Source of the DNA: Cyanobacteria bacterium UBA7753
GTDB lineage: Bacteria; Cyanobacteriota; Vampirovibrionia; Gastranaerophilales; Gastranaerophilaceae
NCBI GenBank assembly: GCA_002481545.1
Contig: DLEF01000038.1
Coordinates: 1-29,352, forward strand
Reading direction: 5' to 3'
Length of the DNA stretch: 29,352 bases
Part shown: in pieces, positions 22,662-29,352 of the stretch
Numbering within the stretch: the stretch's first letter is position 1
Layout: the number at the start of each line of letters is the position of its first letter
Position numbers and translations under genes: made by a program
The notes under the pieces: model-generated
What the model was told of the DNA's origin: nothing
What the model saw: only the letters and a program-made list of their open reading frames with translations
The model's database searches: none

Positions 22662-23915
22662 ATGTTCAATATTTTTACGTTTATATATGATGTTTTAGCG
22701 ACATTGTCGTTTATTATCTTCTATCCGTTTGTGCTGGTTGCAAGATTACATACAGGAAAAGACAGCGGGACAAGATTAACGAAGTTGGGACTGTTTAATC
22801 CGCCTGAGCTTGGCGACAAAGTTATAATGTATCATGCCGTATCGGTCGGAGAAGTTATGTCTTTAGAAAAATTGTTGAAAAAAACAAAAGAGGCATATCC
22901 TGATTATAAACTGGTTTTAACGACAGGAACAAAAACGGGGCAGGAGCTCGCTCATAAAAAATATTCAGAAATTGTGGATTATATTACTTATCTCCCGTTT
23001 GATATTCCGTTTGCCGTTAATAATTTCTTCAACAGAATCAAACCTTCTGTCGTTTTAATCGCTGAAACAGAATTATGGCCTGATTTTGCAATGCATGCAA
23101 AAAAACGTAAAATCCCTGTTATTATTATAAACGGCAGAATTTCAGACGAATCTTTTAAATCATACAAACTTTTAAAACCGTTCTTTTCTGTAATCCTTAA
23201 TTTGTATACTAAAATATGCACTCAGAGTGAACTTGACAGAGAACGCTTTATTGCAATCGGAAATAAACCCGAAAATACGGTTGTTATGAAGAATTTAAAG
23301 TTTGATATCGATAAACCCGACTCCGATATAGATTTAAAGAAAGGGGATAACAGAGTATTGATAGCGGGCAGTACTCACCATGAAGAAAACCCTATCGTTA
23401 TTAGAACTTATGACAAATTGAAGCAAAAACATTCAAATTTGAAATTAATTATTGCTCCGAGACATTTGGAACGAATATCAGGTATTGAAAAGTTATTGTC
23501 TGATTATGACTATGCTGTCGGTTCCCGTTCTAAAAATGACAATTTTACTGATAAAGATATTATTATATTAGATACTCTCGGAGAGTTGAAAAAATGCTAT
23601 GCAACCGCAGATATCGCTTTTATCGGAGGAAGCTTTAACAAAACTGGCGGTCATAATCCGCTAGAGGCTGCAATATTTGGAGTCCCTACTATCTCAGGTC
23701 CTTCTATTAAGAACTTCCGCGATATTTATGCAATCTTGCAAAGAGCGGGAGCCTCAGAAGTCGTCAAGAATGAAAAAGAATTTTTAGAAGTATTGGATAA
23801 ATTATTATCTGACTCACAAGTTTTGGCTAATGCCGAGAAAGCTTGCGAGGGGATTTTTGACGACCAAAAAGGTAGTCTTGAGTTTGTAATCAATGAGATA
23901 AAAACTTATTTATAA
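22662..23915 (+). CDS. waaA: 3-deoxy-D-manno-octulosonate (Kdo) transferase (417 aa)
   Basis: WaaA adds Kdo to lipid IVA at the inner membrane. An N-terminal membrane anchor (about residues 8-28, ATLSFIIFYPFVLVA) precedes the glycosyltransferase fold. Landmarks are MYHAVSVGEVMSLEKLL, VLIAETELWPDFAMH, INGRISDESFKSYK, CTQSELDRERF, IAGSTHHEENPIV and LIIAPRHLERI. The C-terminal FIGGSFNKTGGHNPLEAAIFG loop is also present. These match WaaA/KdtA well. With lpxK downstream this shows a lipid A-Kdo pathway and hence an outer membrane. Confidence 0.95.
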   Translation: MFNIFTFIYDVLATLSFIIFYPFVLVARLHTGKDSGTRLTKLGLFNPPELGDKVIMYHAVSVGEVMSLEKLLKKTKEAYPDYKLVLTTGTKTGQELAHKKYSEIVDYITYLPFDIPFAVNNFFNRIKPSVVLIAETELWPDFAMHAKKRKIPVIIINGRISDESFKSYKLLKPFFSVILNLYTKICTQSELDRERFIAIGNKPENTVVMKNLKFDIDKPDSDIDLKKGDNRVLIAGSTHHEENPIVIRTYDKLKQKHSNLKLIIAPRHLERISGIEKLLSDYDYAVGSRSKNDNFTDKDIIILDTLGELKKCYATADIAFIGGSFNKTGGHNPLEAAIFGVPTISGPSIKNFRDIYAILQRAGASEVVKNEKEFLEVLDKLLSDSQVLANAEKACEGIFDDQKGSLEFVINEIKTYL

Positions 23916-24052
23916 CCTTTAATATCAACCTTTTAAATGATATTTGACACAATAATGTAAAGTTTTGTAACTATTTACCGTCATTAATTTTGACTTATAA
24001 AAAGGTGTCATTAAATATATAATGAAAGGTTTGAAAAAAAAGGTTTGATATT

Positions 24053-24295
24053 ATGGCAGGAATCGTGAGCTTATTAACAAAGGTGCTTGTACCAAGCACA
24101 AACAATGCGGTGGCAACCGCTCCTCAAAGTGCAACTACAGCAGTAGGCGGTAACCCGTTTGCTAATCCGTTCGTAAATCGCGGATTTACTTATAAAGGTT
24201 ACGCACAAAATAAACCCGTAGCAGGCGGATATTTCGCAGGCTATTATAACAATAAGCCGAATATTGTCGGTCAAAGATTATTCTTGGAAGTTTAA
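24053..24295 (+). CDS. Small protein with YKG motif, unknown function (80 aa)
   Basis: I do not recognise the family. After a short hydrophobic start (MAGIVSLLTKVLVP) the protein is low-complexity, rich in Asn, Ala, Gly, Tyr and Phe (NPFANPFVNRG, FTYKGYAQNK, GGYFAGYYNNKPN). The TYKG motif near residue 47 recalls NFKG and SYKG in the two proteins at the right end of the window. Two copies of AAAGGTTTGA (24025-24034 and 24039-24048) precede the ATG and provide SD-like sequence. It could be a secreted or surface peptide, but no classical signal peptide is clear. Confidence 0.65.
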   Translation: MAGIVSLLTKVLVPSTNNAVATAPQSATTAVGGNPFANPFVNRGFTYKGYAQNKPVAGGYFAGYYNNKPNIVGQRLFLEV

Positions 24296-24461
24296 CTAAT
24301 CTGCTTTATGCCTTCGGCATAAGTGATGTGTCGAAGGCGGAATCTTTTTAGTAAACAAAAACATATTTAGCATGCCCTCGTGTGACGTGGGAATTGGTGT
24401 GTATGTGAAAGGACAAGGTATAGAAGTCCAACGGTTAAAATCAAATAAGAACAAACGTAAC
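24296..24461 (+). other. Structured 3' untranslated region or small RNA candidate
   Basis: Between the 80-aa gene and the terminator at 24462 lies about 165 bp with no convincing gene. It begins with a small hairpin (TATGCC/GGCATA, 24307-24321) whose bases can instead pair as GCCTTCG with CGAAGGC further on. That is followed by CTTTTTAG, an arrangement like an attenuator. The rest is G-rich on the plus strand compared with its surroundings. I cannot match it to a known RNA family. Confidence 0.35.
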
Positions 24462-24490
24462 AATCCGGCTTATGCCGGATTTATTTTTTA
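24462..24490 (+). terminator. Intrinsic terminator upstream of ruvC
   Basis: AATCCGGC (24462-24469) pairs perfectly with GCCGGATT (24474-24481) around TTAT, then TATTTTTTA. It ends transcription from the 80-aa gene before the ruvC promoter. Confidence 0.85.
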
Positions 24491-24505
24491 TGTCAGCAAT
24501 TATGC

Positions 24506-24517
24506 TATAATATACAT
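24506..24517 (+). promoter_or_regulatory. -10 element giving a leaderless ruvC mRNA
   Basis: A consensus TATAAT (24506-24511) ends 6 nt before the ruvC ATG (24518). The -35 is only a T-rich run inside the preceding terminator tail. No SD precedes the start, so translation of a leaderless message is predicted. Confidence 0.6.
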
Positions 24518-24988
24518 ATGAGGATATTGGGAATAGATCCGGGAATGGCAATTGTAGGTTATTCTTTGGTTGATTATGTAAATGATAAATACCTGCTGGA
24601 GACATCAGGTTCAATACAGACTGATAAGTCGGAAACTGACTCGGAACGTCTGCTTGAAATATTCAATGACTTGTCTTCTATATGTGAAACATTGAACCCT
24701 GATTGTGCTGCGATTGAAAAATTATATTTTTTCAAGAACCAAAAAACAATCATCCCAGTAGCGGAGGCCAGAGGCGTTATAATGACCGTTTTGCAAAAGT
24801 ATAATATCCCTAGCTATGAATATACTCCAATCGAGGTTAAACAGGTTCTGACGGGCTATGGAAGGGCAACTAAAAAAGAAGTTGAACAGATGGTCAAAAT
24901 CACTTTAGAAAAAGACGATTTGCCAAAATTGGATGATACAATTGACTCTATTGCGATTGCTATATGTCATAGCAGAAACTTAAGGTAA
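24518..24988 (+). CDS. ruvC: Holliday junction resolvase RuvC (156 aa)
   Basis: RuvC cuts Holliday junctions as a dimer with RuvAB. The four acidic catalytic positions can be placed: D7 (ILGIDPG), E67 (AAIEKLYFF), and D140 and D143 (KLDDTIDSIAIAICH). The YTPIEVKQVLTGYGRATKKEVEQMV basic segment is also typical. The length is normal. It is transcribed from its own promoter, and a convergent small gene begins 10 bp after its stop. Confidence 0.95.
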   Translation: MRILGIDPGMAIVGYSLVDYVNDKYLLETSGSIQTDKSETDSERLLEIFNDLSSICETLNPDCAAIEKLYFFKNQKTIIPVAEARGVIMTVLQKYNIPSYEYTPIEVKQVLTGYGRATKKEVEQMVKITLEKDDLPKLDDTIDSIAIAICHSRNLR

Positions 24989-24998
24989 ATTATAATAT

Positions 24999-25247
24999 TT
25001 ATTCGCTGAAGTCTACGTTTTCGCCTTCTTCGCTCGCGAGTTCAAGCATTCTGTATACCATATAAGCCCCAAGTGCAACAGCTTTCGGATCTAAGTCCGT
25101 ATTTTTTGCAGCCTCTAATATTGAAGTGTTAACTTCGGGATTTTCCTCTTTAATATAATGAATCATACTTTTACGCCAGCCTCGCACATCTTGGAAGGCT
25201 TCCGCAAAAACTAATGATGATTGTTCTTCTGTTATTAATGGCAACAT
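24999..25247 (-). CDS. Hypothetical protein (82 aa)
   Basis: I do not recognise the family. It is a small, acidic, helical, soluble protein (MLPLITEEQSSLVFAEAFQD, RGWRKSMIHYIKEENPEV, AVALGAYMVYRMLELASEEG). AAGGAG lies at good spacing before the ATG. It sits alone on the minus strand, convergent with ruvC and divergent from lpxK, with no clear terminator. Confidence 0.7.
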   Translation of the reverse strand: MLPLITEEQSSLVFAEAFQDVRGWRKSMIHYIKEENPEVNTSILEAAKNTDLDPKAVALGAYMVYRMLELASEEGENVDFSE

Positions 25248-25338
25248 ATTTGCTCTCCTTATCTAATTATATACAAAATTTTAAATTTTGTACATAGTAA
25301 TGATTTATAGTATCATATAGATAAGGTTGGATTTTATA

Positions 25339-26373
25339 ATGGAACTTAAAACAAAGATTACAAAACTGCATTACGATAAAAAAGCCAAAGGCTTATTTTT
25401 AGACTTGCTTGAGTTTTTATCAATATTTTACGGTTTCGCTTCAAAAGTCCGCAATACTATGTATGACAAAGGTATTTTAAAGGCAGTAAAGATAAATGCA
25501 AAAGTCATATCTGTCGGCAATATTACAACAGGCGGAGTCGGAAAAACTCCTGTTGTTGCAAAGTTGGCTCAATATTACAGCAATAAAGATAAGCATGTTG
25601 CCATTATAACCAGAGGATACGGTGGCAAATTATCCAACAAAAAAGTAAATCTAATCTCAGACGGAGTTAATATTTATTATGATGCTCAAGATGCGGGAGA
25701 TGAGGCATATTGGCATTCCGTAAATAACCCTCAATGCTGTGTTTTAACCTGCAAAGACAGAGTAAAAGCCGCGAAATATGCTGTTGATAAATTAGGCTGT
25801 GAAATTATTATATTAGATGACGGATTCCAACACAGACATATACACCGTGATATTGATATCGTGCTCATTGATTCACAGTTGTGTCTCGGAAATGAAAAAT
25901 TACTTCCTGCAGGCCCTTTAAGAGAAGGCAGAGAAGCTTTTGACAGAATTGACAGACTTGTTATTGTTAACAAAGGCGGGGATGAAAACAGAGCGGAAAA
26001 GTATGCAAGAATTATGGGCAAAAAACTCAATTGTCCGACTGTTGTTTGTAATACAACTCCAAACTATGTTTATAATATTGTATCTGGCGAAAAATTGGCC
26101 TCAGGTGAGCCGATTACCGCTATATGTGCAATAGGTCAACCCGAACAGTTTTTTAAGTTTTTAGAGCCTAATTATGAAGTGGTGAAAAAGATTGCATTTG
26201 ATGATCATTACCTTTATGCAAAAGAGGATGTTGATAAAATAAAAGGTACAATTGTTACTACAGAAAAAGATGCCGTAAAATTGAAAGCATTTAACCGCAA
26301 GGATATTTATGCAATGAAATTAAAAGTTGATTTAGACGTAAAGAAATTGCTGGGCGAGGATGAGAAACATTGA
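25339..26373 (+). CDS. lpxK: Tetraacyldisaccharide 4'-kinase LpxK (344 aa)
   Basis: LpxK phosphorylates the 4' position of the lipid A disaccharide at the inner membrane. It has a Walker A in GNITTGGVGKTP (about residues 60-71), the family's ILDDGFQHRHIHRDIDIVLID block with its metal-binding acids, LPAGPLREG, and TTEKDAVKL near the C-terminus. I use the ATG at 25339; a TTG at 25327 would add four residues. It overlaps nth by 14 bp, beginning a four-gene run. Confidence 0.94.
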   Translation: MELKTKITKLHYDKKAKGLFLDLLEFLSIFYGFASKVRNTMYDKGILKAVKINAKVISVGNITTGGVGKTPVVAKLAQYYSNKDKHVAIITRGYGGKLSNKKVNLISDGVNIYYDAQDAGDEAYWHSVNNPQCCVLTCKDRVKAAKYAVDKLGCEIIILDDGFQHRHIHRDIDIVLIDSQLCLGNEKLLPAGPLREGREAFDRIDRLVIVNKGGDENRAEKYARIMGKKLNCPTVVCNTTPNYVYNIVSGEKLASGEPITAICAIGQPEQFFKFLEPNYEVVKKIAFDDHYLYAKEDVDKIKGTIVTTEKDAVKLKAFNRKDIYAMKLKVDLDVKKLLGEDEKH

Positions 26374-27001
26374 TACAATAATTGAGAAACTAAAAAATGC
26401 GAATTTGCCGCACAGTGATTTCGTAGAGATTATGGAAAACTTTAAAAATCCGTATATTGTTCTTATTGCTTGCATTTTGAGTCTTCGCACAAATGATAAA
26501 ACAACTTATCCTGCTACTATGAGAATGCTTGAGCTTGCAAAAACTCCGGAGGACATGGCAAAAGTTGATGTCGATACATTAGCTAAGGCTATATATCCTG
26601 TCGGTTTTTACAAAAACAAGGCAAACCAGATTATAGAGTTATCAAAAACAATTGTGAATAATTTAGACGGAAAAGTCCCCGATACGATTGATGATTTAAT
26701 AAAGTTTAACGGTGTCGGCAGAAAAACAGCTAATCTCGTATTGGCTAAAGGCTTCGGTATCCCTGCAATTTGTGTTGATGTACATGTCCACCGTATTTGT
26801 AACAGATTGGGACTTGTTCATACAAAAAATCCTGAAGAAACAGAATTTGCACTCAGAAAAACATTGCAAAAAAAATATTGGCTTGATATAAATACCATAC
26901 TTGTAACTTTTGGGCAAAATATTTGCAAACCGACAAAACCTTTGTGCGATAAATGTCCGATAAGAGACTATTGTAAAGAATATAATCAAAAGACAAAATA
27001 A
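26360..27001 (+). CDS. nth: Endonuclease III, DNA glycosylase/AP lyase (213 aa)
   Basis: Nth removes oxidised pyrimidines and nicks the abasic site. The helix-hairpin-helix is FNGVGRKTANLVLAKGFG with catalytic Lys at K122, and the catalytic Asp lies in CVDVHVHRICNRLG (D140). Four cysteines, C189, C196, C199 and C205 (spacing C-x6-C-x2-C-x5-C), form the [4Fe-4S] site. The start ATG lies inside the 3' end of lpxK. Confidence 0.96.
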   Translation: MRNIDTIIEKLKNANLPHSDFVEIMENFKNPYIVLIACILSLRTNDKTTYPATMRMLELAKTPEDMAKVDVDTLAKAIYPVGFYKNKANQIIELSKTIVNNLDGKVPDTIDDLIKFNGVGRKTANLVLAKGFGIPAICVDVHVHRICNRLGLVHTKNPEETEFALRKTLQKKYWLDINTILVTFGQNICKPTKPLCDKCPIRDYCKEYNQKTK

Positions 27002-27015
27002 GGATGTGAGGAAAT

Positions 27016-27369
27016 ATGCTCGGAATTGATATAGAAGATAATTCAAGATTTGAAAATAAAGATGACAGTTTTTATTCCCGTATTTTTACAAAGGACGAGA
27101 TTAAATATTGTATGTCCAAATCTCATCCTGCTCCTCATTTTTGTGCAAGATTTTGTGCTAAAGAATCTGTTATAAAAGCATTAAGTCAAAAAGGGATAAA
27201 AATATCAAAATATAATGATATTGAAATATATTTAGGCGAATTGAGTGAACCCCATGTGAGAATATTAGACGACAGATACAGTCATATTTGTGTTGAGGTA
27301 TCGTTATCGCATGACAAAACAAAATCGGTTGCTGTCGCTCAAGTCGTTGAGAAATATCCTAATATCTGA
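27016..27369 (+). CDS. acpS: Holo-[acyl-carrier-protein] synthase (117 aa)
   Basis: AcpS moves phosphopantetheine from CoA to ACP. MLGIDIEDNSRF has the metal-binding D5, FCARFCAKESVIKAL has the conserved E50 in KES, and VSLSHDKTKSVAVAQV is the C-terminal signature. GAGGAAAT precedes the ATG. It lies in the lpxK-nth run, 14 bp after nth. Confidence 0.94.
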   Translation: MLGIDIEDNSRFENKDDSFYSRIFTKDEIKYCMSKSHPAPHFCARFCAKESVIKALSQKGIKISKYNDIEIYLGELSEPHVRILDDRYSHICVEVSLSHDKTKSVAVAQVVEKYPNI

Positions 27370-27381
27370 TATATTGTTACT
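27347..27381 (+). promoter_or_regulatory. Internal promoter giving a leaderless YkgJ-like mRNA
   Basis: TTGAGA (27347-27352), a 17-bp spacer and TATATT (27370-27375), then 6 nt to the ATG at 27382. It overlaps the end of acpS, so the downstream gene could be expressed both from the operon and independently. Confidence 0.5.
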
Positions 27382-28002
27382 ATGTTTAAAAATTATTTAG
27401 TTTTTTTAAGAGTACTAATGGGGAACTTGGACAAATATTTTAAAGATCAAGCTCCGTATATTGCTTGCAAGGCAGGTTGTGCGAAATGCTGTTCAAACGG
27501 TGATTATCCGTTCTCCGAGATGGAGTTGTCTCTTTTGAAAGTCGGGTTTAGCGAGCTGGACGATAAAACAAAAGATATTATTTTGACTAATATAGAACAA
27601 ATAAAACAGGACAAAGAATCAAGTGATAAAACGCCATTTACTTATAAATGCCCGTTTTTGATAAATAATATGTGCTCTGTTTATGAGTTTAGAGGAATAA
27701 TATGCAGAACTTTCGGGTTAATATATCTGAAAGAAGGCGCAAAGGCACAAATTCCTTTTTGTGCGTATGAAGGTCTGAACTATTCAATGATATTGAATAA
27801 AGAGACTAATATGCTTGATGCTGATATGATGAAAAATAAGGGGATAACAGTCGAGCCAAAGGAATACAACATTCATTATTCCTTCTTGACGAGTGACAGA
27901 GTCGCACATGCATTTGGTTTTAATTTCGGGAAAAAGTCTTCCTTGATAGATTTGCTGTCGGGGGATAGAATGTTTACCCGAGAATATTTTAAACAAAAAT
28001 AA
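27382..28002 (+). CDS. YkgJ-family cysteine-cluster protein (206 aa)
   Basis: The Cys motifs CKAGCAKCC (near residue 30) and KCPFL, CSVYEFRGIICRTFG (near residues 90-115) are the metal-binding signature of the YkgJ/CxxCxxCC family, thought to bind iron or zinc. The reaction is unknown. I start at the first ATG because of the upstream promoter; an internal ATG at 27418 (MGNLDKYF) is possible. It is the last gene of the lpxK run and ends at a shared terminator. Confidence 0.85.
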   Translation: MFKNYLVFLRVLMGNLDKYFKDQAPYIACKAGCAKCCSNGDYPFSEMELSLLKVGFSELDDKTKDIILTNIEQIKQDKESSDKTPFTYKCPFLINNMCSVYEFRGIICRTFGLIYLKEGAKAQIPFCAYEGLNYSMILNKETNMLDADMMKNKGITVEPKEYNIHYSFLTSDRVAHAFGFNFGKKSSLIDLLSGDRMFTREYFKQK

Positions 28003-28011
28003 TTTATATAC

Positions 28012-28040
28012 AAAAAAAGCACCTCTTATGAGGTGCTTTT
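28012..28040. terminator. Bidirectional intrinsic terminator
   Basis: AAAAGCACCTC (28015-28025) pairs with GAGGTGCTTTT (28030-28040) around TTAT. The minus-strand product ends in seven T residues and the plus-strand product in four. It separates the lpxK-YkgJ run from the convergent YKG/FKG operon. Confidence 0.9.
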
Positions 28041-28060
28041 AAACTTGTTAAAACGGATTA

Positions 28061-28444
28061 TTATGCTTGGTTAGACAAGTATCCGTATGTATCGGCAATC
28101 TTAGCTGTAGAACCTACCAATGTTGTAGCTGCTGATAATCCTGCAAGACCGCCTGCCACTTTCTTAACGATAGGGTTTTTAGCCAAACCTGCGAGCGGTT
28201 TGCAATGTTCAAGAATACTCAAAATCTTTGCTTGTTGGTCGGCTTTGATATGTTTTGAGTTGTTAATCACCTTAACCATATTTGTCCCGATTTTAGATGA
28301 TTGGCTGATTGTCCCGAATGTCGCAACACCGGCACCACCACCTATTGTCATTGCTGTAGATTTGTCTTTTGTCTTATCTGATATAGAGTGGTTATAATTA
28401 CCTTTATAAGATATTGGAGATGCTGAATAAGTAATTGTGTTCAT
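28061..28444 (-). CDS. SYKG-motif protein of unknown function (127 aa)
   Basis: I do not recognise the family. The N-terminus is polar and unstructured and carries SPISYKGNYN (about residues 8-17). After that come two Gly/Ala/Thr-rich hydrophobic helices (TIGGGAGVATFGTI and VKKVAGGLAGLSAATTLVGS) separated by a charged helical middle. I start at the ATG at 28442-28444 because AAAGGAG lies 9 nt upstream. It follows the 244-aa gene by 14 bp and ends at the shared terminator. The glycine-zipper-like helices suggest membrane insertion or oligomerisation, as inference. Confidence 0.75.
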   Translation of the reverse strand: MNTITYSASPISYKGNYNHSISDKTKDKSTAMTIGGGAGVATFGTISQSSKIGTNMVKVINNSKHIKADQQAKILSILEHCKPLAGLAKNPIVKKVAGGLAGLSAATTLVGSTAKIADTYGYLSNQA

Positions 28445-28458
28445 CTGTTTCAACTCCT

Positions 28459-29193
28459 TTACACACCTGATGCTAAATCCATATTGGATTTATGTTTGTT
28501 ACGACCTGCGATATCATCGACTATGACAGAACCTGTTGTTGTTCCCGCCATAATGTTTTCAGCCCAGCTTTGAGCTTTGTTTCCGTCGAATTTGAAATCC
28601 TTAACTGATTTTAAGGTATTCTTTAACGGTTCCAAAACTTTTGCAACTTTTTCGTTTGCAAGAAACTCAGATACCTTTTTACCTACGTTAGAATTAACAA
28701 CTTTATCAATGTTTTCTTGAATTTTTGGATTCTTTAAAGCTGATTTAACTAATTTTGAAGTTGATTCAAATGCTTTAGTTAAAGGTTCTTTTGCTGACTT
28801 CAACCCTTCCATAACAGTTTTAGCACCTTGTGATTTTCCAAAAGATTTCAATGTGTTAATTGCAAGTCTTGATGAGAACTTAGCGGCAACGAAAGAACCG
28901 ACGATACCTAATGCTGTTGCTCCGTAACGAACAAGTTTACTTGCCCCTTGCCCGACCTTTCCGCCGTTTTTATCAAGCTCATCTGCTAAATCTTCCAAAT
29001 CACTCTTTGATTGGTTTATGTTATTGAGTTTTTCATCTCTTTCGGATTCAATAGAGTCCCTATCAAAACTGTCATAATTATCATAATCGTCATCAGTACT
29101 TACGTATCTGCGTTCATATCCCTCGTCTTCACGACCTTTGAAATTAACCTGTTGTTGAGGGCTGACCTGTGGTTGAGCTTGAATATTTAACAT
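28459..29193 (-). CDS. NFKG-motif protein of unknown function (244 aa)
   Basis: I do not recognise the family. A Gln/Pro-rich tail (NIQAQPQVSPQQQVNFKG, motif at about residues 17-20) leads into an acidic, Tyr/Asp-rich segment (DDDYDNYDSFDRD) and a coiled-coil stretch. A glycine-rich hydrophobic helix follows (YGATALGIVGSFVAAKFSS), then a series of Lys/Ser-rich amphipathic helices. I start at the ATG at 29191-29193, with AGGAG 7 nt upstream. It is the first gene of a two-gene operon with the SYKG protein. The plan of disordered tail plus amphipathic and glycine-rich helices recalls secreted or membrane-active proteins, but no function is established. Confidence 0.78.
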   Translation of the reverse strand: MLNIQAQPQVSPQQQVNFKGREDEGYERRYVSTDDDYDNYDSFDRDSIESERDEKLNNINQSKSDLEDLADELDKNGGKVGQGASKLVRYGATALGIVGSFVAAKFSSRLAINTLKSFGKSQGAKTVMEGLKSAKEPLTKAFESTSKLVKSALKNPKIQENIDKVVNSNVGKKVSEFLANEKVAKVLEPLKNTLKSVKDFKFDGNKAQSWAENIMAGTTTGSVIVDDIAGRNKHKSNMDLASGV

Positions 29194-29352
29194 TTCCACA
29201 CTCCTAAAAATTCACTACACATATATAATAACGTTTGCTAATGCTAAAATTTGCGCTTTTTATATACTTTGGTTTACAAAAATTTACATAATTTTTCATG
29301 TCAAAATCATGCTTAACTATATTATCACTAAATTTTTTAATTTAGTATAAAT
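29194..29352 (-). promoter_or_regulatory. Upstream region of the NFKG operon
   Basis: On the minus strand AAAAAGCGCAAATTTT, 11 bases, then ACGTTATTATATAT resembles the box-plus-spacer pattern of copies A and B, with an extra base in the box and the -10 about 2 bp nearer. TTTACAAAA also occurs (29273-29281). I see no gene between here and the window edge. Confidence 0.4.

Noticed and set aside
24372..24521. A 49-codon open frame (starting MPSCDVGIGVYVK) whose TGA overlaps the ruvC ATG as ATGA
   Set aside because: It has no SD sequence, it reads straight through the strong terminator hairpin at 24462-24490 and the ruvC -10 element, and its C-terminal half is simply the translated hairpin and AT-rich promoter.

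Overview
The window is about 29.4 kb of AT-rich, gene-dense bacterial chromosome with mostly housekeeping content. Two lipopolysaccharide genes (waaA-type Kdo transferase, lpxK) and a WecA-type transferase show a Gram-negative envelope. Together with small secreted-looking proteins of no recognised family and a recurring N-terminal [FY]KG motif, the content fits a gut non-photosynthetic cyanobacterial relative (Gastranaerophilales / Melainabacteria). That assignment is an inference from gene content and style, not from a marker-gene comparison. I see no phage, plasmid, insertion sequence or CRISPR array.

Layout. Positions 1-1950 hold tRNA-Ser(GCT), a basic 51-aa protein, a secreted HExxH protein, a 69-aa protein behind a distinctive promoter, and long promoter-rich gaps. 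Positions 1951-9551 hold an M2/ACE-like zinc peptidase, metK, a membrane-anchored SIMPL protein, a TPR protein with an acidic tail, and a PC4-like ssDNA-binding protein overlapping priA. Positions 9625-12723 hold a 205-aa coiled-coil protein with the same promoter box as the 69-aa gene, then an overlapping operon of a C-GCAxxG-C-C protein, a methionyl-tRNA-formyltransferase-like enzyme and an endonuclease IV-like TIM barrel. Positions 12841-17152 hold an orphan substrate-binding protein and a minus-strand run of LysM protein, glyA, wecA-like gene and a hypothetical. Positions 17367-21157 hold nadD-yqeK-panE, tRNA-Gly(CCC), and ndk-tgt on the other strand. Positions 21302-28002 hold an M16 peptidase, waaA, an 80-aa YKG protein, ruvC, a hypothetical, and lpxK-nth-acpS-YkgJ-like. 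Positions 28012-29352 hold a two-gene minus-strand operon of unrecognised proteins carrying SYKG and NFKG motifs.

How the genes work together. glyA feeds one-carbon units to the folate pool used by a formyltransferase and, through methionine, MetK. lpxK and waaA act in lipid A-Kdo assembly and wecA in glycan initiation. nadD and panE serve NAD and CoA synthesis, and acpS uses CoA. priA, the PC4-like protein, ruvC, nth and the endonuclease IV-like protein serve replication restart and repair.

The most unusual signals are regulatory. (1) A 19-bp identical box, followed at identical spacing by an identical 9-bp -10-region motif, lies upstream of two unrelated unrecognised genes. (2) Four plus-strand genes have a -10-like hexamer ending exactly 6 nt before the ATG, which predicts leaderless mRNAs. 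(3) Otherwise unrelated proteins share an [FY]KG motif near the N-terminus. Start codons were re-chosen in many genes from visible Shine-Dalgarno (SD) sequences, and these choices are stated in each entry.
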